Shown: positions 24,338-33,669, counted from the stretch's first letter. The stretch: DNA of 64,000 bases from Roseomonas sp. 18066 (GCF_902706185.1 NZ_CACSJM010000007.1:1-64000), one strand, 5' to 3'. Notes: a model not told the origin generated them from the sequence alone. A program made the numbers and translations.

Positions 24338-26041
24338 ATGACCGCTCTTCCGAACTCCCCCTGGCGCGACCGCGCCGGCAGCCGCTTCGCCCGCGAGAAG
24401 CAGCCGGCCCTGGCCAGCAAGGGCATGGTGGTGACCAACCACCCGGTGGCCTCCGCCGCCGGCGCCGAGATGCTGCTGGCCGGCGGCAACGCCATCGACG
24501 CCGCCATCGCAGCGCTCTTCACGCTGACCGTGGTCGAGCCGATGATGGTCGGCACCCTGGGCGGCGGCGTCGCCCATATCCGCCTGGCCGATGGCCGGCA
24601 CCTGGTGCTGGATGGCCTGTCCACCGCGCCCGCGGCGGCGACGGCCGACATGTACCGCGCCCTCTCCGACACCCTGCCCGACTACCAGGAGACCGAGGGC
24701 CGCAAGAACGCGGTGGGCGTGCTCGCCATGGGCGTCCCCGGGGCGCTGGCCGGCTGGTGCCAGGCGCTGTCCGACCACGGCACCCTGCCGCTGGCCGAAG
24801 TGCTGCGCCCCGCCATCCGCGCGGCGTCCGAGGGGTTCCGCGTCACCGCCTACCTGACCGGCGCCATCACCGACGCGGCGACCGACCTGGCCCGCGACCC
24901 GGGCCTGGCCGCGACCTTCCTGGCCGATGGCACCCCGCCGCGGCCCGGCACCCTGCTGCGCCAGCCGCTGCTCGCTGACAGCCTGCGGATGATGGCCGAC
25001 CAGGGCCCCTCCGTCCTCTATGGCGGCCAGATCGGCCGGGCGCTCGCCGAGCACATGGCCGCCAGCGGTGGCCTCATCACCCTGGCCGACCTCGAAGCCT
25101 ACAGCGTGGTCGAGCGCGCCCCGATTGTCGGAAAATATCGCGGCTTCGAGGTGCTGGCCCCGCCGCCGCCCTCCTCCGCCGGCGTCCACATGACGCAGAT
25201 GCTGAACCTGCTGGAGGGCTATGACCTCGGCGCCCTCGGCTCCGGCAGCACGGCCACCATCCACCTGCTCGCCGAGGCCCTGAAGATGGCCTTCGCCGAC
25301 CGCGGCGTCGCCACCGCCGACCCGGCCTTCATCAAGGTCCCCGTCGACCGCCTGACCTCGAAGGACTACGCCGCCGAGCGCCGCGCCCTCCTCAAGCTCG
25401 ACGCCGCCCAGGACTGGACCCCCGGCATCCCGCCGGCGGAATCGGCCAACACCACCCATGTCACGGTGGCCGACGCGGCGGGCAACATCGTGGCCAGCAC
25501 CCAGACCATCAACAGCCTGTTCGGCGCCCGCTTCTCCATCCCCGGCACCGGGCTGATCGCCAACAACTACATGTTCAACTTCGACCCGCACCCGGGCAAG
25601 GCGCTGTCCGTCGCCCCGGGCAAGCGCGTCTTCACCTCCATGGCGCCCACCATCGTCCGCCGCGACGGCAAGCCGGTCTTCGCCCTCGGCCTGCCGGGGG
25701 GCCTGCGCATCTTCGGCTCGGCGATGCAGGCGGTGATCAACCTGATCGACCACGGCATGGAGCTGCAGGACGCCGTCGAGGCTCCCCGGGTGTGGACCAA
25801 CGGCCATACCCTGGAGCTCGAGCCCACCATCGACCCCAGCCTGGACGCCGAGCTCTCGGCCCTTGGCCACAAGGTCCAGCGCATGAAGCATATCGGTGGC
25901 GGCATGGGCGCGGTGCGCTTCCACGACAACGGCATGATCGAGGGCGCGGCCTGCTGGCGCGCCGACGGCACGCCCGTCGGCATCTCGGGCGGGCTGGCCC
26001 GGGCGGACGTGCGCTTCGATCCTGAGGTCGGGCGCCGGTAA
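24338..26041 (+). CDS. Gamma-glutamyltransferase family hydrolase
   Basis: 567 residues. The N-terminal nucleophile of this self-cleaving family is the Thr in ANTTHVTVAD (T372), giving a large and a small subunit. Other markers are MVVTNHPVASAAGAEMLLAGGNAIDAAIA-like N-terminal block, VEPMMVGTLGGG and PPPSSAG. No signal peptide is apparent, unlike periplasmic glutathione hydrolases, so it may be a cytoplasmic acylase of the YwrD type. The ATG at 24338 is used; the open frame upstream is unrelated. It ends at a solo terminator hairpin. Confidence 0.82.
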   Translation: MTALPNSPWRDRAGSRFAREKQPALASKGMVVTNHPVASAAGAEMLLAGGNAIDAAIAALFTLTVVEPMMVGTLGGGVAHIRLADGRHLVLDGLSTAPAAATADMYRALSDTLPDYQETEGRKNAVGVLAMGVPGALAGWCQALSDHGTLPLAEVLRPAIRAASEGFRVTAYLTGAITDAATDLARDPGLAATFLADGTPPRPGTLLRQPLLADSLRMMADQGPSVLYGGQIGRALAEHMAASGGLITLADLEAYSVVERAPIVGKYRGFEVLAPPPPSSAGVHMTQMLNLLEGYDLGALGSGSTATIHLLAEALKMAFADRGVATADPAFIKVPVDRLTSKDYAAERRALLKLDAAQDWTPGIPPAESANTTHVTVADAAGNIVASTQTINSLFGARFSIPGTGLIANNYMFNFDPHPGKALSVAPGKRVFTSMAPTIVRRDGKPVFALGLPGGLRIFGSAMQAVINLIDHGMELQDAVEAPRVWTNGHTLELEPTIDPSLDAELSALGHKVQRMKHIGGGMGAVRFHDNGMIEGAACWRADGTPVGISGGLARADVRFDPEVGRR

Positions 26042-26045
26042 AAAA

Positions 26046-26110
26046 GGTCGGGGGAAGGAATTCCCCCGAACCCCCATCTTTTTTCTGTCTGTGCTGCCGC
26101 GCGCCAACAT
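26046..26110 (+). repeat. Solo left arm of the terminator repeat (copy E)
   Basis: After the gamma-glutamyltransferase stop comes a variant left hairpin, the CCCCCATC spacer, six T and then CTGTCTGTGCTGCCGCGCGC, which matches the start of copy A's interior. The rest of the unit is absent. It lies between two genes read in the same direction, where only one terminator orientation is needed. Confidence 0.7.
26048..26084 (+). terminator. Hairpin and T-run after the gamma-glutamyltransferase gene
   Basis: TCGGGGGAA and TTCCCCCGA pair around GGAA, then ACCCCCATC and TTTTTT (26079-26084). Compensating changes keep the stem although the sequence differs from the other copies. Confidence 0.7.
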
Positions 26111-26179
26111 TCCACGCTAAGCAGCACACCGTCGGCTCCCCCCAACGCCGGGTGAGAAGAGCCGCACGGGAAGATCGCT

Positions 26180-27076
26180 GTGTCGACACGCCTGCGCCTG
26201 CCATCAGGCGCCTCCGGCGGCATCGCCCTGATGCTGCTGGGGGTGCTGTTCTTCGCCGTCAACGACACGCTCGGAAAGTGGCTCGTCGGCGCCTATTCGG
26301 TCGGCCAGCTGCTGCTGGTGCGCAGCATCTCCGGCCTCTGCGTCATGGCGCCCTTCAACCGCCGCCTCGGCCCCGCACCCTTCCTGCAGCCCGCGCGCCC
26401 CGGCATCCAATTCCTGCGCATCGCCTTCTCGACGCTGGAAACCTCGCTCTTCTTCTGGGCCCTGACCGAGCTGCCGCTCGCCGAGGTCATGACCTACTAC
26501 ATGGCCGGCCCGATCTACGTGACCGCCCTGTCGCCCTTCCTGCTCGGCGAGCAGGTCGGCTGGCGCCGCTGGACGGCCGTCGCCATCGGCTTCGGCGGCG
26601 TGGTGCTGGCGCTGCACCCCTCGCCGGACAGCATCAATTTCGGCGCGGTCTGCGCGCTCGTCGGTAGCTTCAGCTACGCCTGCTTCATGGTCGCCACCCG
26701 CAAGCTGGCCAGCACCCGCGGCGAGGTGCTGATGACCTACCAGCTCACCGCCGCGCTCATCTTCGGCGCCGTCTTCGTCGCCATCGAAGGCTGGGCGACG
26801 CCGACCCTGCTGGATCTGGTGCTGATGCTCTTCCTCGGCGTCGGCTCGCTGATCGGCAATCTCTGCGTCAACCAGTCGCTGCGCATCGCCCCCGCCTCGA
26901 CCGTGGTGCCCTACCAGTACACCCTGATCCTGTGGGGCATGCTCTTCGGTTTTCTTTTCTTTGACGAGCTGCTGAGCCCGCTGACCATGGCCGGCGCCGC
27001 GATCATCGTCGGCGCCGGGCTTTTCATCTTCCTGCGGGAACAGCAGCTACGAAGAGCAAAAATAAAAATACAATAA
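26180..27076 (+). CDS. DMT-superfamily transporter (EamA family)
   Basis: 298 residues, ten membrane helices in two EamA repeats (first ending near 145). Starts at GTG 26180. Such proteins export metabolites or amino acids through the inner membrane; substrate unknown. The last eight codons (RRAKIKIQ) are AT-rich, unlike the rest of the gene, and the adjoining sequence is also AT-rich, so the C-terminal end may have been replaced when the neighbouring glycosyltransferase region arrived. Confidence 0.82.
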   Translation: MSTRLRLPSGASGGIALMLLGVLFFAVNDTLGKWLVGAYSVGQLLLVRSISGLCVMAPFNRRLGPAPFLQPARPGIQFLRIAFSTLETSLFFWALTELPLAEVMTYYMAGPIYVTALSPFLLGEQVGWRRWTAVAIGFGGVVLALHPSPDSINFGAVCALVGSFSYACFMVATRKLASTRGEVLMTYQLTAALIFGAVFVAIEGWATPTLLDLVLMLFLGVGSLIGNLCVNQSLRIAPASTVVPYQYTLILWGMLFGFLFFDELLSPLTMAGAAIIVGAGLFIFLREQQLRRAKIKIQ

Positions 27077-27096
27077 TTCATCGTAATCAAAAATAT

Positions 27097-28146
27097 TCAT
27101 TTAATACTTTGCGGAAGATATTCATTTAGAAAATTAATCGAAAATCCAAATGGAGACTCGAGTATATCTTTGTATTTGATATTATTGCCGTCTGCGACAT
27201 AGAATGTTGAATGCTGATCTTTAATGAAGGCAGAGCATGCGAAGTCTGCTGGTAGAAAATTCGTGTGTCCGAATACTGTGAACCGGCCCTCGATTTGAAA
27301 CTGAGCCAGATGCATTTGAGATCCCACGCAGCCGGCAATATGAGTCGCGCGTCGGCACATAATTATCTGCTCGAGAAAAGGCATCGCCTCAGGATTTATC
27401 GCCGAAAATCCATGATTTTCGTAGAAGGTACAAATTCTCTCCTGCTCCTCGACATTCCGTCTCAGGGATGATCGATTCAGAAATACTTTATCCGGAAATG
27501 AAAGTTTGGAGCGTGCATCCGCTGACTGAGAAATTTTCTCCCAGGTGGCAGAAATTTTTCTGGAGTACTTTCCAAACAGATGGATGGCCTGCATTGGGAT
27601 GAGGAGATTTTTCACCCTGAGAACATCTCTGCCTGAGACTGAGATGAAGCGATTCCTAGGGATACTCAAGAGCTCGCTGATCGTCTGGAGAATGTTATTG
27701 GATTCAATGCCAGACATAAATATGGGCATGTCAGAAGGAAGTTCAGGCAGCGCCCAGAGACGCGATAGGCACTCCGTAATGCAGTGCCCGAATTCCCGGT
27801 GCGAATTACCAAGAAAGATGCCGGTGGGAATTTGATGTGTCGATGAAATTTTAATCGGCTTATCGCCAATATCAATTAGAGCTTCATTCGGATCGTCAAA
27901 TATCTTTTTTGGAAAAATGAATTCTTTTTCTTTGCCGATGCCACAACGCTGGAGCAAGGAATCGGAAACAATCCTGCCGTCGCTATCCACGGCGATATAG
28001 CCCCTGTCGCTGGGGACGATTTGGGCGTCCGAGACAGAAATTACTTTAATATAGTCTTCTTCTAGAATCGATTTGTCGTTCTGGAAGTAACCGAAGCCGT
28101 TTGACCATATGGGGGCGTGGAAATCCGCTTCCTTAAAAACGTTCAT
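27097..28146 (-). CDS. Glycosyltransferase family 61 (DUF563) protein, AT-rich
   Basis: 349 residues. GT61/DUF563 features: FGHCITECLSRLWALPEL in the first half and, in the second, KVFLNRSSLRRNVEEQE, the ENHGF segment, and AGCVGSQMHLAQF. These enzymes transfer sugars to glycoproteins or polysaccharides. No signal or membrane helix, so cytoplasmic. Base and codon use (many A/T-ending codons such as AAA, ATT, GAA) differ sharply from all neighbours, pointing to recent horizontal gain. It is a lone glycosyltransferase; no polysaccharide cluster accompanies it. Confidence 0.78.
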   Translation of the reverse strand: MNVFKEADFHAPIWSNGFGYFQNDKSILEEDYIKVISVSDAQIVPSDRGYIAVDSDGRIVSDSLLQRCGIGKEKEFIFPKKIFDDPNEALIDIGDKPIKISSTHQIPTGIFLGNSHREFGHCITECLSRLWALPELPSDMPIFMSGIESNNILQTISELLSIPRNRFISVSGRDVLRVKNLLIPMQAIHLFGKYSRKISATWEKISQSADARSKLSFPDKVFLNRSSLRRNVEEQERICTFYENHGFSAINPEAMPFLEQIIMCRRATHIAGCVGSQMHLAQFQIEGRFTVFGHTNFLPADFACSAFIKDQHSTFYVADGNNIKYKDILESPFGFSINFLNEYLPQSIK

Positions 28147-28236
28147 CGAGGATCCAAAGATGTGACCTGCATCAAAATTAAGATCGTTTTGAATTAATAA
28201 TCAAGTGAAATGTCGCCGCCTTGTTAAGGGGTGCCG

Positions 28237-29562
28237 TCACGCCGCCATCATCCGGTCGATCTTGTCGCGCAGCCGGTACCAGCCGCCGACGAACGGCAGG
28301 AACCACGGCGTGCCGCCATAGCCGGGCGGGGTGGGGAAGGGCAGGCCGTCCAGCGCGAAACGCTGGTTCGCCGCCCCCGCCAGCTTCAGCGCCACATTGT
28401 GCCCCAGCCAGCTTGCCATCGCGACGCCCGAGCCCTGGCAGCCGGCGGCATAGTGGATGCCCTCCTCCACGCCGATATGCGGCAGGAAGTCGAAGGTGAA
28501 GGCGACGTTGCCCGTCCAGGAATGCGTCAGCTTCACCGAGCCCAATTCGGGGAAGACCTCGCGCATCATCCGGTGCAGCACCGGCGCCGCCTGCTCTGGC
28601 GTCGTCGGCGAGAAGCTGGCCCGCCCGCCCCACAGCACCCGGTTGCTGTCCGGCGCCGGGCGGAAGTAGTTCAGCACCCGCTTGCTGTCGCCCACCATCC
28701 GCCGCCCCGGGAACAGCCGGTCGATCGTCTCGGCCGGCAGCTCTTCCGTCGCGATGATGTAGGAGCCCACCGGGATCATCCGCTTCGCCAGCCACGGCAT
28801 CGCGCTGCCGCCATCCGGCTGCTTCGAATAGCCATTGGTGGTGACCAGCACCGCATCCGCCCGGATCTCGCCGCGCGAGGTGGCGAGACGGAAACCGGAA
28901 CCCTCGCGCCGGATGCCCTGCACCCGCGTCTCGTCCACCAGCAACGCGCCAGCGCGCTCGGCGGCCTCGGCCAGGCCGCGAGCATATTTGCCGGGATGCA
29001 GGCTGCCGCTCGCCTCGGTCACCATGCCGCCGAAATAATGGTCGCTGCCCAGCGCCTCATGCTGCCGCTCGCGCGGCACCATGTAGACCGGCATGCCGGT
29101 TATCTCGGCCAGCTTCGGGGCGCGTGCCGCCTGCGCCGCGTAATGCCGCGGCGTATAGGCCGGGTTGAAGCGGCCGGAGCGGCGGTAGTCGCAGTCGATC
29201 CCCTCCCGCGCCAGCAGTTCTTCAAGGAAAGGAAAACTGGCGGCGGCGGCGGCGGTGATCGCCTGGATCTTCTCGGGCGCCAGCTTGCCGCCCAGCGTCT
29301 TGCCCAGGACCTTCAGCCCGCCCGAGACCATGCCGCCATTGCGCGACGAGGCGCCCCAGCCGATCCGCTCGGCATCCAGCACCACCGGCCGGTGCCCCAG
29401 CCGGCACAGCGTCAGCGCCGCCGACAGCCCGGCATAGCCGCCGCCGACGATCGCCACCGCCGCCTGCTCCGGCAGGCCGTTGCTCCGCGGCACCGGCTGC
29501 GCTGCCTCCCACCAATAGGGCGCGGTGCTGAAGCCGGGGGCGAAGAGCGGGTTCTCGGTCAT
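28237..29562 (-). CDS. FAD-dependent oxidoreductase (DAO/DadA family)
   Basis: 441 residues. Dinucleotide-binding motif AIVGGGYAGLSAALTL (about 37-52), the WGASSRNGGM segment and late SWTGNVAFTFDFLPHIG and GCQGSGVAMASWLG belong to the DAO family that oxidizes amines and D-amino acids, such as gamma-glutamylputrescine oxidase PuuB. The start is the ATG at 29562 (MTENPL); the longer open frame upstream is noise. It is divergent from ghrA-like gene. A polyamine or amino-acid role is likely but the substrate is not shown. Confidence 0.82.
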   Translation of the reverse strand: MTENPLFAPGFSTAPYWWEAAQPVPRSNGLPEQAAVAIVGGGYAGLSAALTLCRLGHRPVVLDAERIGWGASSRNGGMVSGGLKVLGKTLGGKLAPEKIQAITAAAAASFPFLEELLAREGIDCDYRRSGRFNPAYTPRHYAAQAARAPKLAEITGMPVYMVPRERQHEALGSDHYFGGMVTEASGSLHPGKYARGLAEAAERAGALLVDETRVQGIRREGSGFRLATSRGEIRADAVLVTTNGYSKQPDGGSAMPWLAKRMIPVGSYIIATEELPAETIDRLFPGRRMVGDSKRVLNYFRPAPDSNRVLWGGRASFSPTTPEQAAPVLHRMMREVFPELGSVKLTHSWTGNVAFTFDFLPHIGVEEGIHYAAGCQGSGVAMASWLGHNVALKLAGAANQRFALDGLPFPTPPGYGGTPWFLPFVGGWYRLRDKIDRMMAA

Positions 29563-29808
29563 GGCAGGCCCTGATGCGCGGATCGGGCGAAAGCCTCGCC
29601 CTGCCGCCCCCCTCTGACAAGGGGCCGGACAGGCCTGATCGGCGCCGCCGCGACCCGGATTGCCCATCGCTTGCCCATCCTGGTCAAACGGCTGGCGCAT
29701 CCCCCCTGCTGCGGTGCAAAAAGCGGGGTCCAGGCGCCCCCCGGCCCCTGGACGCGGCGCGGCCGCGGAGGCAGGCTCCGGCCGCTTGAGCAGAGGGTAG
29801 GCGGGATA

Positions 29809-30750
29809 GTGGTCAAGGTTCTGGTGAAGTCGGGCGGCGAGGCGGCCGTGCCGGAGTGGCGCGAAGGCTTCCAGGCATATGACCCGCGGGTCAGCGCGCA
29901 TTGGTGGGAAGACGCCAGCGTGGCGCCCGAGGCGGTCGACTACGTGGTGGTCTGGGAGCCCAAGGCCGGCTGGCTGAAGACCCTGCCGAACCTGAAGGTG
30001 GTGTTCTCCTCCGCCGCCGGCGTCGACCACATCACCTGCGACCCGGAATGGCCGCGCCACCTGCCGCTGGTGCGCATGGGCGGCGACGCCGTGGCCCAGC
30101 GCATGGGCGAGTACATCGTCTGGTCCTGCCTCTCGCTGCTGCGCGACACCCGCCACTATGCCGTCGGCCAGGCCAGCAAGACCTGGTCGGTGCGCGAGGG
30201 CTGCTTCACCGCCACCGAGCGCCGCGTCGGCATCATGGGGCTCGGCAACCTGGGCAGCCAGGCCGCGCGGATGCTGCAGGGCGTCGGCTTCCAGGTGCAG
30301 GGCTGGGCCCGCTCGCGCAAGGAGCTGCCGGGCGTGGTCAGCTTCGCCGGCGCGGCCGAGCTGCCGGCCTTCCTGGCCAGCACCGACATCCTGGTCTGCC
30401 TGCTGCCCTCGACCCCCGAGACCGCCGGGCTGATCGACGCGGATCTGCTGGCCCAGCTGCCCAAGGGCGCGGCGGTGGTCAATGCCGGCCGCGGTGCGCA
30501 TCTCGTGGTGCCCGACCTGCTGGCCGCGCTCGATGCCAACCATCTGTCCGGCGCCGTGCTCGACGTCTTCGAGGTGGAGCCGCTGCAGGCCGAAAGCCCG
30601 CTCTGGTCGCACTCCAAGATCATCGTGACGCCGCACGCGGCCTCGCTGCCCAGCCGGCTGGACCGCGCCCGCTACGTCGCCACCGCCATCGCCGATTTCG
30701 AAGCGGGGCGGCCGCTGCCCAACCTCTTCGACCCAGAGCGAGGCTACTGA
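29809..30750 (+). CDS. Glyoxylate/hydroxypyruvate reductase A-like D-2-hydroxyacid dehydrogenase
   Basis: 313 residues from GTG 29809, the length of GhrA proteins; an ATG 138 bases upstream gives an implausible extension. NAD(P)-binding GIMGLGNLGSQAA (about 143-155), the catalytic arginine region NAGRGAHLV, the glutamate in DVFEVEPL and histidine in VTPHAAS are all present. It reduces 2-oxoacids such as glyoxylate or hydroxypyruvate. Its stop overlaps the start of the aldolase gene by one base (TGATG). Confidence 0.84.
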   Translation: MVKVLVKSGGEAAVPEWREGFQAYDPRVSAHWWEDASVAPEAVDYVVVWEPKAGWLKTLPNLKVVFSSAAGVDHITCDPEWPRHLPLVRMGGDAVAQRMGEYIVWSCLSLLRDTRHYAVGQASKTWSVREGCFTATERRVGIMGLGNLGSQAARMLQGVGFQVQGWARSRKELPGVVSFAGAAELPAFLASTDILVCLLPSTPETAGLIDADLLAQLPKGAAVVNAGRGAHLVVPDLLAALDANHLSGAVLDVFEVEPLQAESPLWSHSKIIVTPHAASLPSRLDRARYVATAIADFEAGRPLPNLFDPERGY

Positions 30751-31520
30751 TGGCACTGCCCCCGCCGCCCGTCCGCCCCGACCCCAGCCGCGAGTTCACC
30801 GAGCAGGAGCTGCGCGAGGACCTCGCCTGCGCCTATCGCCTGATGGCGCATTTCGGCATGACCGACCTGGTCTACACCCACCTCTCGGTCCGCATCCCGG
30901 GGGAGGGCCACCGCTTCCTGGTCAACCCCTACGGGCTGATGTTCGACGAGATCACCGCCTCCAGCCTGGTCGCGGTCGATGCCGAGGGCGAGCCGCTGCA
31001 GAACACCAGCTGGCCGGTGAACCCGGCCGGCTTCGTGATCCACTCGGCCGTGCACCGCGCCGTCGAACGCGCCCAATGCGTGATGCACACGCACACGCTG
31101 GCCGGCATGACGGTGGCCGCCCAGGCCGGCGGGCTGCTGCCGCTGAACCAGATGAACATGGAGCTGCACGACCGCGTGGCGATCCATGACTACGAAGGCA
31201 TCGCCGCCGACGACAACCTCGACGAGCGCGAGCGCATCGTGGCCGACATGGGCGACAAGCCCTGCCTGATCCTGCGCAACCACGGCCTGCTGACCATCGG
31301 CCGCACGGTGGCCGAAGCCTTCTACTGGATGTACTACCTGGAACAGTCCTGCCGCATCCAGGTCGCCGCCCAGTCCACCGGCGTCGCGCTCTCCATGCCG
31401 CCGGCCGACATGGTGGCCCGCGTCCGCGCCCAGGCGAAGGACTCGCCGGTGAAGGGCTGGCTGCCGTGGCAGGCCCTGAAGCGGAAGATGGACCGGGAAC
31501 AGCCGGGATATCGGGATTAA
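30750..31520 (+). CDS. Class II aldolase/adducin family protein
   Basis: 256 residues. Zinc ligands show as MHTHTLAG (two His) and the later ILRNHGLLT His; the glutamate-containing YGLMFDEITASSLV motif matches this family. Members are fuculose-type aldolases, ketose epimerases or decarboxylases; this subgroup is of unassigned substrate. Coupled to the hydroxyacid reductase, so the pair may process a 2-oxo or hydroxy acid. A paralogue heads the operon at 33758. Confidence 0.8.
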   Translation: MALPPPPVRPDPSREFTEQELREDLACAYRLMAHFGMTDLVYTHLSVRIPGEGHRFLVNPYGLMFDEITASSLVAVDAEGEPLQNTSWPVNPAGFVIHSAVHRAVERAQCVMHTHTLAGMTVAAQAGGLLPLNQMNMELHDRVAIHDYEGIAADDNLDERERIVADMGDKPCLILRNHGLLTIGRTVAEAFYWMYYLEQSCRIQVAAQSTGVALSMPPADMVARVRAQAKDSPVKGWLPWQALKRKMDREQPGYRD

Positions 31521-31533
31521 GGTTTGGGGCAGG

Positions 31534-31569
31534 CCAGGGGAATGAATTCCCCTGGACCCCTTCTTTTTT
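31534..31569 (+). terminator. Left hairpin of repeat copy C, terminator for the aldolase
   Basis: Arms CCAGGGGAAT and ATTCCCCTGG around GA, then ACCCCTTC and six T (31564-31569), 14 bases after the aldolase stop. Confidence 0.7.
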
Positions 31570-31621
31570 CTGTCAGACTGCCGTGTCCACGTGACGACAG
31601 TAAGTGAAACGGCCAATCCGC

Positions 31622-31650
31622 AGCGCGACCTCTGAGGTCGCGCTGTTTTT
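31622..31650 (+). terminator. Central hairpin of repeat copy C
   Basis: AGCGCGACCT and AGGTCGCGCT pair perfectly (10 bp) around CTG and are followed by GTTTTT. Confidence 0.65.
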
Positions 31651-31729
31651 GTATGAAAACGGCGTCCCGCCGTGATGCCCGGGCGACGGTGCCGTTGAGG
31701 CGCAGGTCACCCCACGGCCGACAGATCAG

Positions 31730-31766
31730 AAAAAAGATGGGGGTCTGGGGGAATTCATTCCCCCAG
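31730..31766 (-). terminator. Right hairpin of repeat copy C, terminator for the binding-protein gene
   Basis: Arms CTGGGGGAAT and ATTCCCCCAG (31745-31766), followed on the minus strand by ACCCCCATC and six T. Confidence 0.7.
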
Positions 31767-31796
31767 CCTTCAAGGCCTGTCTTCAGAAACCTGCCC

Positions 31797-33413
31797 TTAC
31801 TTCCGCTCGACGTTCCAGAACACCGGAACGGTGGCGGCGAGGATCCCCGACAGGTTGCTGCGCCAGGCCGACTTGGTGCGGAACTGGCCGGCGTTGATAT
31901 AGGGCAGCACCTCGTAGGCGCGGGCGTGGACGGCCTCCAGAAGGGCGGCGCGCTTGGCGGCGTCGGCTTCTTCCCACCAGGCGCGGCGCAGCTCGTCCAG
32001 CTTGGCGTCGCAGGGCCAGCCGGTCAGGCCGCCTTCGCAGGGACTGGCCAGGTAGAAGTTGGACAGCGGGTTGCCGGCGTCCAGCGCGTTGGCGATGGTG
32101 ACGAAGGCGTTCCAGCCGCCCTGGCTCGGCGCCTCGCGGCGGTTGCGGCGGACGGTGACGGTGGCCCAGTCCAGGGTCTGCACGTCCATGGTCAGGCCGG
32201 CGCGCTTGAACTGCTCGGCCAGCACCAGGGTGGAGCCGTGGTTCAGCGGGTTGTCGGCGCCGTCCAGGAAGACCACCGGCTGGTTGGTGTAGCCGGCTTC
32301 GCGCAGCAGGGCGCGGGCCTTGTCGACATCCGGGTTGCGCAGGCCGACGGCGCCGGCGGCGCTCTCGATCGGCGTGCCGCACATGAAGTAGGCCGGGCAG
32401 TAGGGCACCTGGTCCTCGGCCGGGATGCCCATGCCCTGCAGCACTTCCTTCTGGTCGATGGCGTGCAGCAGGGCCTGGCGCACGCGGGGGTCGTTGAAGG
32501 GCGGCTGGCTGTGGTTGAGGCGCAGCCAGACCATGCTGCCGATCGGGTTGATCAGGCCGACGGTGACGCCGCGGGAGCGCTGCAGCAGGGGCAGCAGGTC
32601 GGGGGCGGGGTGCTCGATGAAGTCGATCTCGCCATTGGTCAGCGCGCTGCCGGCGACGGCGGCGTCGGGCATGGCGACCCATTCCAGGCGGTCGATCTTC
32701 ACCACCTTGCCGCCGGCCAGGCCGTCGGCGGGCTCGGGGCGGGGGCGGTAGTTCGGGTTGCGGCGATAGACCGTGCGGTCGCCGATGCGCCAGGCGCCGG
32801 GATCGAGGATGAAGGGGCCGGACCCGGTGGGGTCGGTGATGGCCGTCGTCGCCGGGGTCTGGGCGATGCGCTCGGGCATGACGAACAGGGCGCTGCCGGT
32901 GGCGCGGGCGAGCGATTCGGTGACCGGGCCGAAGGGGCGGGCCAGCTTCAGCTCGAAGGTCTTGTCGTCGACGACGTCGAGCGAGGCGGTGGCGGCGAGC
33001 AGCGCGCGGCCGACCACGTCGCGGGCGCCCCAGCGGCGGATTGAGGCCACGGCATCGGCCGCGCGCACCGGCTGGCCGTCATGGAAGGCGAGGCCTTCGC
33101 GCAGCGCGAAGCGGTGCGTCATGGCGTCGGCCGAGACGGTGTAGGCGCCGACCATCTGCGGCTGCGGCAGGCCCTTGCCGTCGAGGGCGAAGAGCTGGTC
33201 GTAGACCATGAAGCCGTGGTTGCGCACGAAGGCGGCGGTGGACACCACCGGGTCGATGCTGGTCAGCTCGTTGCTGAGCACGACGCGCAGCGTGCCGGTC
33301 GGCGCGGGCGTCGTCTGCGCTTGCGCCGCGGCGAAGGGCAGCGCGGCGGCGATGCCAACTGACAGGAGCGCGCGGCGCGACGCGGCGTGGAGGCGCTGGA
33401 GCACGGGGGGCAT
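31797..33413 (-). CDS. ABC transporter substrate-binding protein, family 5 (orphan)
   Basis: 538 residues (535 if started at the GTG at 33404, which has AGAAGG 9 bases ahead, better placed than for the ATG at 33413). Signal peptide with AAAQAQT cleavage region near residue 33. Mature protein shows RVVLSNELTSIDP, the LAFHDGQPVRAADAVASI segment and DPRVRQALLHAIDQ, all SBP_bac_5 features. No permease or ATPase is beside it on its strand; it may feed the divergent Dpp-type operon. Similar in layout to the protein at 47490. Confidence 0.84.
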   Translation of the reverse strand: MPPVLQRLHAASRRALLSVGIAAALPFAAAQAQTTPAPTGTLRVVLSNELTSIDPVVSTAAFVRNHGFMVYDQLFALDGKGLPQPQMVGAYTVSADAMTHRFALREGLAFHDGQPVRAADAVASIRRWGARDVVGRALLAATASLDVVDDKTFELKLARPFGPVTESLARATGSALFVMPERIAQTPATTAITDPTGSGPFILDPGAWRIGDRTVYRRNPNYRPRPEPADGLAGGKVVKIDRLEWVAMPDAAVAGSALTNGEIDFIEHPAPDLLPLLQRSRGVTVGLINPIGSMVWLRLNHSQPPFNDPRVRQALLHAIDQKEVLQGMGIPAEDQVPYCPAYFMCGTPIESAAGAVGLRNPDVDKARALLREAGYTNQPVVFLDGADNPLNHGSTLVLAEQFKRAGLTMDVQTLDWATVTVRRNRREAPSQGGWNAFVTIANALDAGNPLSNFYLASPCEGGLTGWPCDAKLDELRRAWWEEADAAKRAALLEAVHARAYEVLPYINAGQFRTKSAWRSNLSGILAATVPVFWNVERK

Positions 33414-33669
33414 CCTTCTGGAGGGCGCTGATGGGCTGGGCGGGCGATTCCGCGCGGTTTCACCCTATCAGGGTCGTGAAGTTTGCAGCAGGGTGGCAGC
33501 AACTTACGGCGCGACAAAAGTGTTGGGCTGCAGGTTGCGGATTTTCGCGGCCGGGGCTATCCCGGCAAGGTATCGCAGGGCGCGCGGTCGCCTTCGCTGC
33601 ACTGCGGTGGAATGCCGCCGCATTGGGCGCCTAAAGCACGGATTTGCCTGGGGCACAGGCAAGCCGGCT

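Larger units (their letters stand above)
31531..31769. repeat. Composite terminator repeat, copy C (complete)
   Basis: Fills the gap between the convergent aldolase and ABC binding-protein genes. All parts are present: left palindrome, T-run, CTGTCAGACTGCCG block, an AAACGGCCAATCCG block shared only with copy B, central perfect hairpin, ACGGCGTCCCGCCGT, GGCGCAGGTC, CACGGCCG, A-run, right palindrome and the terminal AGCCT. It is the best preserved of the copies. Confidence 0.8.

Noticed and set aside
28237..30756. An 839-codon minus-strand frame covering the oxidase and beyond
   Set aside because: Only its last 441 codons are the FAD oxidoreductase; the upstream part lies opposite the ghrA-like gene and is shadow sequence.
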